64,000 nt of DNA from Pachyseris speciosa (taxonomy: Eukaryota; Cnidaria; Anthozoa; Scleractinia; Pachyseridae): contig JAEMWC010000008.1 of the NCBI GenBank assembly GCA_016490735.1, forward strand, positions 672,501 through 736,500. Direction: 5' to 3'. The first letter of the stretch is position 1, and each line of letters begins with the position of its first letter. The translations under genes were made by a program, and so were the position numbers. The notes below the pieces were generated by a model, which was not told the origin of the DNA, did not search any database, and saw only the letters and a program-made list of their open reading frames with translations. Positions 1 to 10,624 of the stretch are shown here, one piece after another.

Positions 1-1080
1 TTAAATTGAAAAATAAATTCACGATGTTTGCCATCGAGAAACCAGTTTAGGCTGTTTACATTCCAAAGGTAGCTTGATCTACTTTGCAATCTCAATGCCA
101 CTAGGTCTGAGAGGCTTTTAACGGCTCTTTGCAGACCGGATTTTCCAAACAAATGCTAGCGTATGGGCAATACCCCTAATGACGCTAAGGATTCATGCTA
201 CAAAACCTGTACTCGACTTTGAGGGTTGTGAACAACTCGGCTGATACTAGGTGATTGACGACTTAGTACAGGACCAAGGATTAAAACAATTCATAGCATC
301 AAGAATAGCGTGGGGCTGTCACGGAGTCTATCACTGTTGCCGACAGTCTTATACGATCTTTCTCTATATACTAAAACAGTGGATAACGTTTTTCGTTTTG
401 CGCGCGATACGATTGGCTTCTGAAACTCGGGATAGCAAGTGCTATTCACTACTGACGGCGCAATTCGATCGCTTGCGCGTGAATATCGCAATAGACCTTT
501 TTAGCTTGTAGATTTTGTTTTCCCATTGTAGACCACGTGATGTTACCCTAGAGAACTGTTTCTTTGAAATTTCACCTTATTCACGTGCATATGTACGCAT
601 AATTTATGAAAAGACAAAAGGCAAATCCCATTGGGAAGATCACTTGGTCTTCACTGGGAAAACAAAATCGACAAACTAAAAAGGTCTATTGTTGACGGGA
701 ATAAATGAGTTAAAAATGTAGTATATACTAAAACAATTATTTTCCTCATTGTTGGTGGCCAGTACTGGCCACTGGTGGATATTTCCGTGGCTCGGATATT
801 TTCGCCACAAACTCGTATGATGGTAATGGTAACGGTAATGGTAAAGGGTTATATACCGCACATAGCACATAGTTTCATGGCAGTTTACAATTCTTCTCTA
901 GGGTGAGATCGGACGTCAGGCTGTAAAGTTGCCTCTGGCAGCCGCTATGAAATCTCTGCGGCTTTCTTTCGCAGAATTTCAAGCAGCAAAACGAGATAAC
1001 GAAGTAATCTCAGCTTTTCAAATAGAAAGCAATCTTGACTCACCTTGTTTGTGAACTGCACCTCAACAGTTTTCCTTCGT
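1..1080. other. No gene recognised
   Basis: Short open frames occur at 251-511 and on the minus strand at 676-870, but they show no known motif, start context or splice logic. I see no repeat with clear ends apart from a few short GGTAAT-like units near 824-845. Confidence 0.4.
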
Positions 1081-1089
1081 GTAGAGATG

Positions 1090-1460
1090 GTAGCACACCC
1101 GGGGAAGTGGGGAGGGGGGTACTCCCTGTCATGGCCTATACGGGGAGGTTCCGCCCGATAAGGATACCTTAATCAAGCTTCAGGTATATGAAAGGGTAGG
1201 GATTTCACGAGTCGAAGTATATGAAGGGGTAGGGAAATTTGTCATTTAGGTATCTAAAGGGCCTTTCATTAAAATATTTCGAACACACATACCTTATGAC
1301 TGTACTGTTTTACTTTATTGAACGCTGCATGAAAATGACAAGAAGACTTCATCCTTAGGGTTAGAAAGGGGATATCAAAAGGGTACCATTTTCCAATGGA
1401 AGGTGTACGAAAGGGGTACCTTTTCTGTTTCATCGAACGTAACTTACGAAACGTTAGAGC
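1090..1460. repeat. Dispersed repeat with GGGGTACTCCCT-type head
   Basis: The block starts with a G-run followed by a GTACTCCCT word and contains several related phrases (AGGGTAGGG, GGGGTACC, AAAGGGGTACC) spaced through about 350 bp. I remember this style of repeat from coral and sea anemone intergenic DNA. No coding frame runs through it. The ends are not defined. Confidence 0.4.
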
Positions 1461-1764
1461 TAAATTGGACTGAATAACGGACTGTGAAAATCAGAAGCAA
1501 GGAATTATGGCGACTTGTTCTCAAACTGCGTATTTTCTATGCATTTCAAAACTACTTCCAGATAAAACCACAAGAAACAACTACTCAAGTAACTGACAAA
1601 AGTACACAAGGTGATCTTACATGTTTGTGTTATTCCACTTCGCCAGACCCCAAAAGTGATTGAAAAAGATGTCCGCTAATTCCCGTTTTGCTCAGGCATT
1701 TGCCGCCGTATCGCGGGATATCCCAGCATGTCCGAGGGAAAGAGATGCAAATTTTTACTTACTA

Positions 1765-1995
1765 GAGAGGGTTCAAATCGCGCTCTAGCCCCTAGCTGGT
1801 GTTGTTGTGCGGATAGTCCCTAGTTCAACTCCTCGGTCATCCCTGTAAATAGCCAACGTCTGGTTTGCCTCCGGCCTGTTGGGATTCTTATCATTTTATG
1901 TTTATTTGGATTGTTTGTTTCTGTGTCTGCTCGGCCCCGCTAGCCTTTGTGCTATTAACACTTTTGAGGGTAAATAAAGGTTATTTATGTTTTCA
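1765..1995 (+). repeat. tRNA-derived SINE, family A copy 1
   Basis: A box-B-like word (GTTCAACTCC, about 1821-1832) is followed by a body shared almost word for word with 60598-60780: AAATAGCCAAC, GTTGGGATTCTTATCAT, TTTATTTGGATT, CTCGGCCCC and a GGGTAAATAAAGGTTAT tail. Part of the same body recurs in reverse at 53995-54075. Three copies in 64 kb plus a pol III promoter element support a SINE. An older box-B-like word near 1768 may belong to the head. Confidence 0.65.
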
Positions 1996-1999
1996 ATTT

Positions 2000-2319
2000 A
2001 GTACTAATTTGCTCGAACAAATCAAATGACTTGTTTGTCGCTTATTTAACTTTTGCTTTGAATAATTTTGAATCTTTTGAGTTTCATAACTATGATTGGA
2101 AAAAAAGAACTGTTCTACTGAAAATTTATGAGATGATTAAGTGTGAATTCTAGTTATTATTTTCGTGGTTTGTATATAATCCTTCCCGAAATTCAACAAC
2201 AATTTTTGGTTTGTTGCTTTGTTCCATACCAAAACACAATAAGGACACCCCTTTGACCTTAAATTCACTGCACATCTAATACTGATGAACCTCAGATAGA
2301 ACTGAATCGTTCCCTGCAG
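2000..2319. other. AT-rich upstream region of the first GPCR
   Basis: No coding frame, RNA gene or repeat with clear ends is visible here. It is the likely 5' flank of the receptor gene that begins downstream. Confidence 0.35.
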
Positions 2320-2362
2320 ATGAGTATCGAAAACGGACCCACTTTACAGCTGCAGAACAAAC
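2320..2362 (+). other. Candidate short 5' coding exon of the first GPCR
   Basis: An ATG at 2320 follows a CTGCAG acceptor-like site, and the 43-base open frame ends at a consensus donor, GTAAGT, at 2363. Joining it to an AG at 2777-2778 puts the frame (phase 1) in register with the receptor frame and would add about 14 residues plus a short linker before the receptor's own first ATG. The downstream acceptor has a poor pyrimidine tract, so this is only a possibility. Confidence 0.28.
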
Positions 2363-2795
2363 GTAAGTTCTGACTCTTTTTACTGAGTCGCAGCTGCTTA
2401 CGGTTCAGATTAAAGCTAGATAAAGATTTGAGGTTAATTAAAAAAATCATTTAAAATTACAATATTCAGAGATTGCGGCAAAATGATTATGTTCCCCTTA
2501 GTAAACTGACCTTTAGTTAATGTTCTCGAAACTTTCCACTCACAAAATCTTTTAATCCTTGCTAAATTAATCGAAGTAAAATCAGGTGTTTAGTTCCCAA
2601 GGAGAGGGAATAAAATAACACGACCACACTGCTGTATAGTGCCGAGAACGAAAACAACACAGAATTAACAACCACCTATTCCGTTTCGAGCAACACTTTT
2701 AACATAATAACGATAGCTCGCTGCAAACATTTAACTTCAATAGATCCAGCTTACTTGAAGGTCATCATATTTCACAAGTGGTAGAAGCCATTGAC

Positions 2796-3746
2796 ATGAA
2801 CGACAGCAACCAGTCACTGAGGATGTCAATCGATTTTGGTTGCTCCCGTTCAATTTCTGATGACGAGTACCAAGCACTAGACCTCTCCTTCACAGTGATG
2901 GCCGCTGCAGTAAACTTGTTCACGTGTCCTCTGGTTACTCTCTTGAACTCACTCGTCATAATCGCCGTCAGAACAAAACGAAGGCTTCAGAACATGCATA
3001 ACGTATTGTTGGCCTGTTTGGCAGGGACAGATCTACTAGTGGGAATTGGTGCTCAGCCAATGTTCATCGCAAAAGAGATAATTCTCATCAGCAGTGGACC
3101 ATCCTGGACATATTGCACGCTGCACGAGCTATCGAAGACCGTCTCAATCTGCCTTTTCCTTGTGTCTCTCTTGCATCTGGTATTTATCGCTGTCGAACGA
3201 CTTGTGGCATTGAAATATAGCCTGCGATATGAAAGCATAGTTACCAAATTTCGTTTGACGGCAGCTGTTAGCTGTTGCTGGCTTTTTATGACGGGTTATT
3301 GTATAACTTGGATTGTTTTAAAAGCAATGCCTTTTCCAGCGGTGCTAATTATAATTCCAAGTTTTCTGGTTATTATGTTTTGTCATCTCTCTGTATATTT
3401 TGTTTGTCGTCGTCACATAATTCAAATCAAGACCGAACAAGTTTGCAGGGAAACAACTGCCAAGTTTTTAGAGGACAGAAAAGCTTGGAAAACAACCAGT
3501 ATTATAATAGGTGGTCTTGTTTTGTGTTATTTACCTGGGTTTTTAAGTGCCTGGATGTATGCAATATTTCCAGATCCAGCTTCTCCTCCCAACAGAGTTA
3601 CTGCTAGCTCGCAACCTATGCGTTTCTCAAGTTTCATGATGAACTCTCTTCTTAATCCCATAATTTATTGCCTGAGAAGTGAAGTTATTCGTCGAGCATT
3701 GTTGCAGCTTTTGCCGGGGAAAACACAAATGAGCTGGGGATGGTAA
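2796..3746 (+). CDS. Class A (rhodopsin-like) G protein-coupled receptor, orphan
   Basis: Intronless frame of 316 residues from the ATG at 2796; the frame is open slightly further upstream but without an ATG. Seven hydrophobic segments are visible. Landmarks: Asn51 in TM1, LAGTD with Asp79 in TM2, Cys107 before TM3, ERL (134-136) in place of DRY, CYLP (244-247) in TM6 and NPIIY (287-291) in TM7. N-x-S sites at Asn2 and Asn5 sit in a short N-terminus. The loop between TM4 and TM5 is very short and has no cysteine to pair with Cys107, and the cytoplasmic tail is short. A missing loop-2 cysteine with a short loop 2 is known from melanocortin/adenosine-type (MECA) receptors, so I lean to that group; the ligand is unknown. 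It would act in the plasma membrane through G proteins. Confidence 0.85.
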   Translation: MNDSNQSLRMSIDFGCSRSISDDEYQALDLSFTVMAAAVNLFTCPLVTLLNSLVIIAVRTKRRLQNMHNVLLACLAGTDLLVGIGAQPMFIAKEIILISSGPSWTYCTLHELSKTVSICLFLVSLLHLVFIAVERLVALKYSLRYESIVTKFRLTAAVSCCWLFMTGYCITWIVLKAMPFPAVLIIIPSFLVIMFCHLSVYFVCRRHIIQIKTEQVCRETTAKFLEDRKAWKTTSIIIGGLVLCYLPGFLSAWMYAIFPDPASPPNRVTASSQPMRFSSFMMNSLLNPIIYCLRSEVIRRALLQLLPGKTQMSWGW

Positions 3747-4750
3747 GGAGATGTGAAAGTTGTGAAATCCATTGATGTATTCAAGTTTCTATCCTCTTTA
3801 AGGACAACCAACCTCGCTGCCCTGGAACGAGGTTGAAGGACAACCATAATGACGTTTAATCCATCCATCCATCCATCCATTTCTAAACGTTTAGATTATG
3901 GAGTGGCAAGGTTCTTTGCGACGACATGCAGTTTACGTTGTCTACAAGATAAAATGACCAAAGAAGTTAGGGTTACCGTGTATCTTCAGGGGTGTCTCTA
4001 ATCTAAAGACTGTAGCTAGCGGCTCTCGATTACAGCCCAGATACCATAAATTAACCCATATCAAATTAAAGCTGATTGAACTAGCTATTCGAATATTTAA
4101 TTGCTTTTGTAAGAACTTGAATTACTGAATGTTCCGCCGATTCTAAACTCGAATATGATTTTTGTATTTAGGGAATTTGACATTTTTCTTGAAGTCTGGA
4201 GCCCAGAAGCTAAAAATGGTGTTGGGGTTTTCCTGTTGTTCGATTACGTTCAAAAGTTACAGAGCATTTTCAAAACCGCAAGAAGAAGAAATACGGAGCG
4301 ACCGCTCGGAAATGGCTCTAATAGAAATGTGCAATAGAGTTTTTACACATTTCAGGAACCGGCTCCTGGATCTTAAACAAGTAAAACACAAAGAGTGAAT
4401 ACCACAATGACGGAAACTGCATAGTGGGTTGGTACTCACACTGATCTACAACTGACTACATTGTTTGTGCATGTATCATGAAGTTTTGCATTTACAAATT
4501 AACTCTTCACCTTCTGACAACTAGGAAGGGTGTAAAAAACTGTTATGTGAAGGGAAATGTTATGATATTTGCATTAAAAAAAATTATTCAAAATATTAAT
4601 GGCAGTCTGAATAACTTTGATGAAACTGCTGTTCCATATCCCATTGAATATAAAATTATCTTATTTGCTGCTTTCTGAAGTTTGCCTAGCTTGATTTTAC
4701 ATGTATTTTCTATGAACTGATGCTAGATGGCAAAATGACAGAACCTTGAA
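3747..4750. other. 3' flank of GPCR; no gene recognised
   Basis: A short CCAT tetranucleotide run lies at 3858-3881. Two overlapping frames at about 4155-4398 (60-78 codons) show no family motif. The rest is AT-rich and featureless. Confidence 0.4.
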
Positions 4751-4754
4751 TATT

Positions 4755-4940
4755 GATTCTATTTTATTTTTTTAAATCTTGTCTTAAAACGTATCTTTTT
4801 AAGTTAGTATTAGCCTTTATCGCTTAAATTACTTTATTATTGTTAAATATAGTTAATGTACATATTTAGTATATTTTAATATTGTAATGCGCTTTTGATC
4901 ATTGCCTTTTAAAAAGCGCATTATTTGAAGGCACTTTACA
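4755..4940 (+). mobile_element. 3' end remnant of a CR1/L2-like LINE
   Basis: Bases 4767-4802 encode a short LVLKRIFL phrase like the last residues of CR1/L2-type ORFs (compare LKTYFF at the end of the LINE near 26540). After it comes an AT-rich 3' UTR that ends in a hairpin-like AATGCGCTTTT...AAAAAGCGCATT pair, the sort of tail I associate with these elements. Only the tail survives. Confidence 0.4.
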
Positions 4941-6032
4941 ACTGCGTACCCCTGAAAAACCACTTACTTCCAGGATTGCCAGCGTTAGCAACAATTTGCT
5001 GGCAAATCTCGTTCGCAATTTTAGCAAAAAATGACCACAAGACATTGCTAGCAGAAGTCTTCAACAAAAGTAGCAAACTGTAGCAAGAATAACAAATTTA
5101 GCAAGAAACAGGAACGATAAATCACAACGCTGTAGTAACAAGGGATATTTTTAAAACAACAAAATGTAGCTGATACTTTGTGATCTCAATGTACACTTTC
5201 TGTCACTAAGTCAACAGGTTTTTTTCGTTTGAAATATTGTGATGACTACATGTATCTTCAACTACATGTACCTTCTCACTTGGTTTTTTTTACTTGATCT
5301 TTTTGTACCTCTCCAGGTACGTCATGCTCGACCATTATGCCCCCCCCCCCCATAAATTTATCGCCATGGGTGCAGGTCTGATCAGCTAGATTTACCCCTG
5401 ATGTGGTCTTCCAGAAGATAAGGCCTTACCAATGCTCAAAACAATACTTGTGGATGATATTAACTTGTAGAAAGGAGGCAGTTTCTCCCCAGGAGAAAAA
5501 AAGATGCAGGAGAGTGATTTATCAATGCAGATTCAGAATTTGGAAAAACTAACTTGTGAGATTCAGTAACTGTAACTTACTTCTTATTTTGAAATTACTA
5601 AGTGGCTTCCATCTCCAAGCGTACCGGCCTAGATTAGCCTTTGCTTTTTGCCGGTATGCTTAAATGTGTATGTAAATTATTTTTTCATTTTGTTTGTAAA
5701 AAATTGCAAAATATTGACTGAACGACAGGAATAAACTCAAGAGACAGAAAGAAAGGAAGGGCATTGTACATACATGTAGTAACCCTGTCAGGTCTCTCAT
5801 TATTGCCCGGACAATTCTGATAATTCTGAACTAGATCCCTGGATACTTTCGTAGAAAAACAGTATATTGACTATATTACAGCAGCTGGATTCCCTGGCTA
5901 CGTTTTGTACATCTCTCAGCCTACCTCAAAAATTAGTGACTGCACTGCCTTGTATTTATACCACAAAGGGCTTTATGGTAAAGCATAGAGTTTGATTTGA
6001 GCACTGTGCCTTATTTCTGGTCAGTAACCTAC
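4941..6032. other. No gene recognised
   Basis: Contains AGCAA-rich simple sequence (about 4985-5110), three TACATGTA octamers (near 5246, 5262, 5770) and a C11 run at 5341-5351. I looked here on the minus strand for the next L10a exon and did not find it. Confidence 0.4.
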
Positions 6033-6205
6033 CTTCTTCATCTGAAACTTGATTGTAGAGCGCACTTCCTCAACCTTCTGCACCATGTTCTCGTTGTGTG
6101 TCAGTGACGTGGGAAACTTGCCAGCCTTGTTCAGACCAGGACCCAGGATACGTGGAATCTGCCTGATTAGACTGTCTGATTCCAGAAAAGCATCATACTT
6201 CTTAG
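6033..6205 (-). CDS. RPL10A: Ribosomal protein L10a (uL1), single internal exon
   Basis: Read on the minus strand, this 173-bp stretch encodes [20 protein letters not shown] followed by [11 protein letters not shown], a THNEN phrase and a STIKFQMKK end, matching the conserved middle of eukaryotic L10a, a large-subunit protein of the ribosomal L1 stalk. It is framed by a good acceptor (TTTTGTAG, outside 6205) and a good donor (AAG/GTAGGT, outside 6033), so it looks like a spliced exon, not a processed pseudogene. I found no exon for the N-terminal part between 6206 and about 9000, nor for the C-terminal VGHVKM-to-end part between 3747 and 6032. Either the introns are long and the other exons were missed or lie elsewhere, or this is a stranded exon copy. 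The family match is sure; gene integrity is not. Confidence 0.8.
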
Positions 6206-9200
6206 CTACAAAACAACCACAATCTAACCAAGTATTTAAGGTGGCTCAAAATGGTTTCGTCATTTTTAAACACCAACTCTTTAATGAATTGATACTCCCA
6301 TAAGTTTCGTTTGTTTTCTTGAAGATAGTATCAAAAATTTTCCCAATTATTTCTCAACAAGTTCAAAACAGCACACCTGGCAATGGAAATGGATGTCTAT
6401 TTCATTTGTTCAGGATAGCTTCATTTCGTAAAATTGATTGTTCTACCAAAAAGAACAACGCAGTGGCAAAAAGCCTGTCTGCTTCTTGGGGGCGGAGCAA
6501 AAACAAGATCAAGAGAGATTTAGCTGTGCTGACAGATGAACTTGTCTTTTATTCATTCCAGGTACAAATAATTTAGGAAATAGAAGGGTTTTCTGTCTGG
6601 ATCCTGGTAAATGCGGCGGTAGACGGCTTTTGGGCAAACGTCGACTGAGTTATAGCGGATGTTGAGACAGTTCAAATACCCCACTGAAATAAATCGATAC
6701 TGGCAGATCAGATGACATTGAACTCTTAGTGAATTTTACAAAGGAAGAAACCTTTTAGTTACCGACGGACGGATGTGTCATTATTGGCAACTACGTATAG
6801 ACACCGGGAAGTATCATTATTAATAATTCAGTATAGCACCACTTTCAATCGAATATATAACGTATCAGAAATGATTATATTGTCGGACGCGTGTTGCGTG
6901 TACTCAAATGGCATCCTTATTGACTTTTGTCTCCGCACTGGTTGGCGGGGCTCAAAGGACTAAAACCTTATTACAGACACGTCGGTCTGCTTCACTTCCC
7001 TGTCGGTTCTTTAATCAAGCCATTTTAACCACTTTCTGAAAATTAAACAATCTTAACTCTATTCCCAAGGCCGTTTCCTTATAGATTGAACAGATTTTAC
7101 CTTTGTTTGGATTCAAAATCAACAGAGGCTCCACCGTGCAATGGTAACAAAGCTCTTTCCCGGATAAGAAACTGTTTTATATACGTTAAAGATTCATTAA
7201 AAGAAATTCATTAAGCTTTTTTTCTGTAAACGCGGGTGCAACAAAGAGCAGAGAACGTTTCCCAAAGCGCCCGCAATACTACACGGGAAAAAATTAAAGA
7301 TATCATGAAGGATCTCTCAGCTATGCAAAAAGCATTATGAAATCGAAATAGATACAAACGCTTACAAAAATGCTACCGCTTTCATGCATAAAGGAATAAA
7401 AGGAACAATTCATTCACGGTTTTATAATTTAAATCTTTATTAATATTTCTGGAACTGTTAGCCCGAGAGTTTCTGCCATTCTTTTTCTTTTTACTTTCTC
7501 TTGGTTAAAATGAAGTTGACGCAGTGACGGAACATAAAAAGGTATACTCAGTTTATTTAATTTTAATTAGTGCTAGATACAAGGTGCCATGATCGATCTC
7601 ACGGCTACAAAACATAATTAACTGATATCGAAATGCAAAAGCGTATGAATATACTATCACGATCATGCAATAACAGCGGTTTAAAGAGCCTTGAATTCGA
7701 TTGTATACTACCAAGGCCTAAGCCTTGATATACCTGAAAGTGGAAAGTTAACTGCGGTGAGCCGACAAACCATTTCAGTTGACGGAATATTGGTCCGGAA
7801 GGCTGAAGAGTTTCTTACTTTTCAATATTCAAAATTTATTTTGGAGAAGATTAGGATTCAGCGCAGGATGTTGTTCCTGCGGCATAAGAGAATATCCATT
7901 TTGGGAAACAAAAAGTATCCCGGTAGTAATATTTCCTGCTTGGCGTGGAGCCCCATCTACTTGTTAGATGAAAAGAATATCATATCATGATCAGTCCGTT
8001 ATTAGCATGCATGTAAGAGGGGCAGCAGAGGCGGGTGATACCATCCGTGATATTAATTACTCATGTTTAATTCTTTGTTAGACGTGATGTGAATTCTTAT
8101 ATCTTTCCGGCGACGTTAAAGAACAAGAACCCTCATGGCTGTAATTATGCTAGTTTTACCATCTCCATTCAACTTCAAAGAGAATCCAGTTTTTGGCTGA
8201 ATGATAATAATTTGTCTTCCCTATGGATTCTCAGTTATTGCGAGCTAAAATAGAGTGAAGTATTTTATTTCGAAGTGGAGTTAAGCGTTAAGGTTCATGG
8301 GAATCAATATTGAAGACTGATAGCTCATTTTTTTTTTCGATTTTATTTCGAAGTTTTTTGTAGTATTGAGAGAAGTTATTAGTTAGGACTGGTTTTTAAG
8401 CAATCAGGCATGAATGTCCTCTAATAAACTGTTTCGCATTTGAAACTTCTTCCGTTCAGTTCCTCGTATTAAACGCAAATATTTCACCAAGGAAATAACA
8501 AGTCAGGTAGTAAGGTGGCTTTGCGGTAGCGCGACAACTGTCAAGTTCGGATAAGATACGTTGTAAACGAAAGCAGTGACTGGAGGAGAAGCCATTGAGT
8601 TCACTGAGTCAGAAAACAACTTTTCACAAGGATTGCATCGGGCAAGCACTGAAGTCTAACTGTAAACAGGCGAGCATTTTACTAAATTAAAAGGTATAAG
8701 TCTTGGGGGCCCATATTTTTTTATCACTTTTTTAACATGGTCGTATATTCTAACGCCTTGAAAGGAAAATGGAAAGACTGCTTTGAAGTTAAAACCAAAG
8801 CTTTTGGATGATGTTTATGAATTACCTTAAACTGGGTTTGCCGTTAAATTACCTCTAAATAAAGCTGAAATAGTTAAGAATGTGCTTGAAAAATGAAAAC
8901 AGAACTTTTCGAATAAGCGAAAGTAAATCTTCCTTAAAATACTCAAACTACTGGAATTTTATTATTTTGACTAAAGTACGATTGATCATGATGGAGTTGG
9001 CCTTTCTAATTCTCGCGGTTATTTAGACGTGATAACTCAACGTTGTATCTGAACAAGTGAGATAGGAAAGAATAAGTACAAAATTAAATACAACCAAATT
9101 AAAGCCGAGGAGGAAAAAGAAACAAAACCTTGACAAAAAATTTTGCCTAATCTTGTTCTGAGGCATGCAACACAAGCTGGTCTCGTTTTGCCTCTTAATA

Positions 9201-10230
9201 GACAGCTTATATGTTTTAATATGGTAACCTTTTTCTCGTCTTCTTATAATCACCAAGCAGTAACTTCCAGCTCAAATCAAATATTTTTCGATAAAGGGCG
9301 TTGAAGAAATTTATTCTATGCACGGCCAAATCAGTTAAGTTAAGTTTAGAACGATTAGAAGGGCAAAGACTACTGCAAGGCTGAGACAACGTAATATATT
9401 TGAAAACAATATAAGTTTGCTTTACTACAGTACAACAGCGTAAAGATTTGTTCGTGTCAAGTTAAAATTGACAAAGAAAAAAAAAAAAAAAGAAAAAAAA
9501 AGAAACAAAAATTTAGAGCTGCTAGCTTTATACCACAGCAGGAGAGGCATAATTTATCGCGCATCTCAGTCCGCAATCTGTGATTGGCTGAAAATCTCGC
9601 CCCACTTTCCTTGCCTGCAGGCCTGTTTTCCCGCGCGTGCAATTGCTTCCTAATTTGATTGGTTTATTGTTATCTTTGCTGATTTTGTTTACAACGCTTG
9701 TATCACAGCCGTTAGATCGAGTGTGTGCGAGGCGCCTCTGGCTGTCCGATAGTTCCGATAGTCAGTGAGAACGGCATCTCCCTCGTCTTTTTTGGTTACA
9801 GTAACGCCGACTAGTTTCACTTTGGTCTAATAATATTCAGCTGAAAATTCTTCCTTCATTTCCGATCCTCTTGTAGCTGGCATTTATAATTACGTTTCGC
9901 TTGGAATAAAAAAAACCGTATCTGAAAATCATGCTTGGACACACTAAAAGTGTTTTTAAATCAAATGTTCTTAGCTTCTTTCCGGAAAAGTAAAATATGA
10001 GAAGGCGATCAAACTCATGATAAAACATTTACTGATAAATGAAATCAACCATAACCGGCGTTTCGCACAGCGGGAGGAAACACGTTTTAGGTCGCCAAGG
10101 TCGGCACACAGAAATTGAGCCATTTACGTAGCATAGTTTTGTTGATCAGATCAGATGGACGGCATGTCATCAAAGCTTGACTTTTAGCGTGCTAGTTGCG
10201 GGAAATATGAATTTTCGCGATGGGCGAGTG
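6206..10230. other. Gene-poor stretch, nothing recognised
   Basis: Short frames at 6319-6576, 7691-7990, 9023-9256 (-) and 9457-9653 (both strands) have no recognisable motif or codon pattern. An A-rich run sits at about 9476-9508. No RNA gene, inverted repeat with clear ends or exon was seen. Confidence 0.35.
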
Positions 10231-10234
10231 GCCC

Positions 10235-10620
10235 CCACAACAGAGATAAGGCTGGTTGGACACCGACCCGAGTCAGTTGAGCGTCGAATTTTACGTTTAC
10301 ACGAGCCCTGGCTGGACGAGGGTTGGTTCGATCTCGGCTGACCCGGGTCAGTTCCTTTTTCGCTCGGTTCAAACGATCACGGCTCAGATGGACCAGTGTT
10401 TACATAAAGAAATTGAAGAAATTTCAACCCTTCTAGCCGGGTCAACCCGAGTCTCGAGAAGGGTTACCCGGCAAGTGGGGTTGATCCGGCTTGACTACTG
10501 TTTTCATGTAAACGCTTATGAACATTTGACTGCAAAAGGGTTACCCGCCGCGATGATTCAACCCGGGGTAAAAAGCAACACGGGGTCGTGTAAAGTAGCC
10601 CTTAGTAGCCCGTGCATGAC
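10235..10620. repeat. MITE-like repeat rich in GGGTTACCC/GACCCGAGT words
   Basis: GC-richer than its surroundings, with repeated words CCGAGT, GACCCGGGT, GGGTTACCCG and CATGTAAACGC in both orientations. It resembles in style, and shares words such as GACCCG and ATGTAAACG with, the foldback element at 31390-31811. The open frame across it (10256-10630) is a by-product of its base composition. Confidence 0.4.
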
Positions 10621-10624
10621 TACG

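Noticed and set aside
4155..4398. Two overlapping 60-78 codon frames with a basic composition
   Set aside because: No family motif, no splice sites in agreement and no second copy; left as unrecognised.
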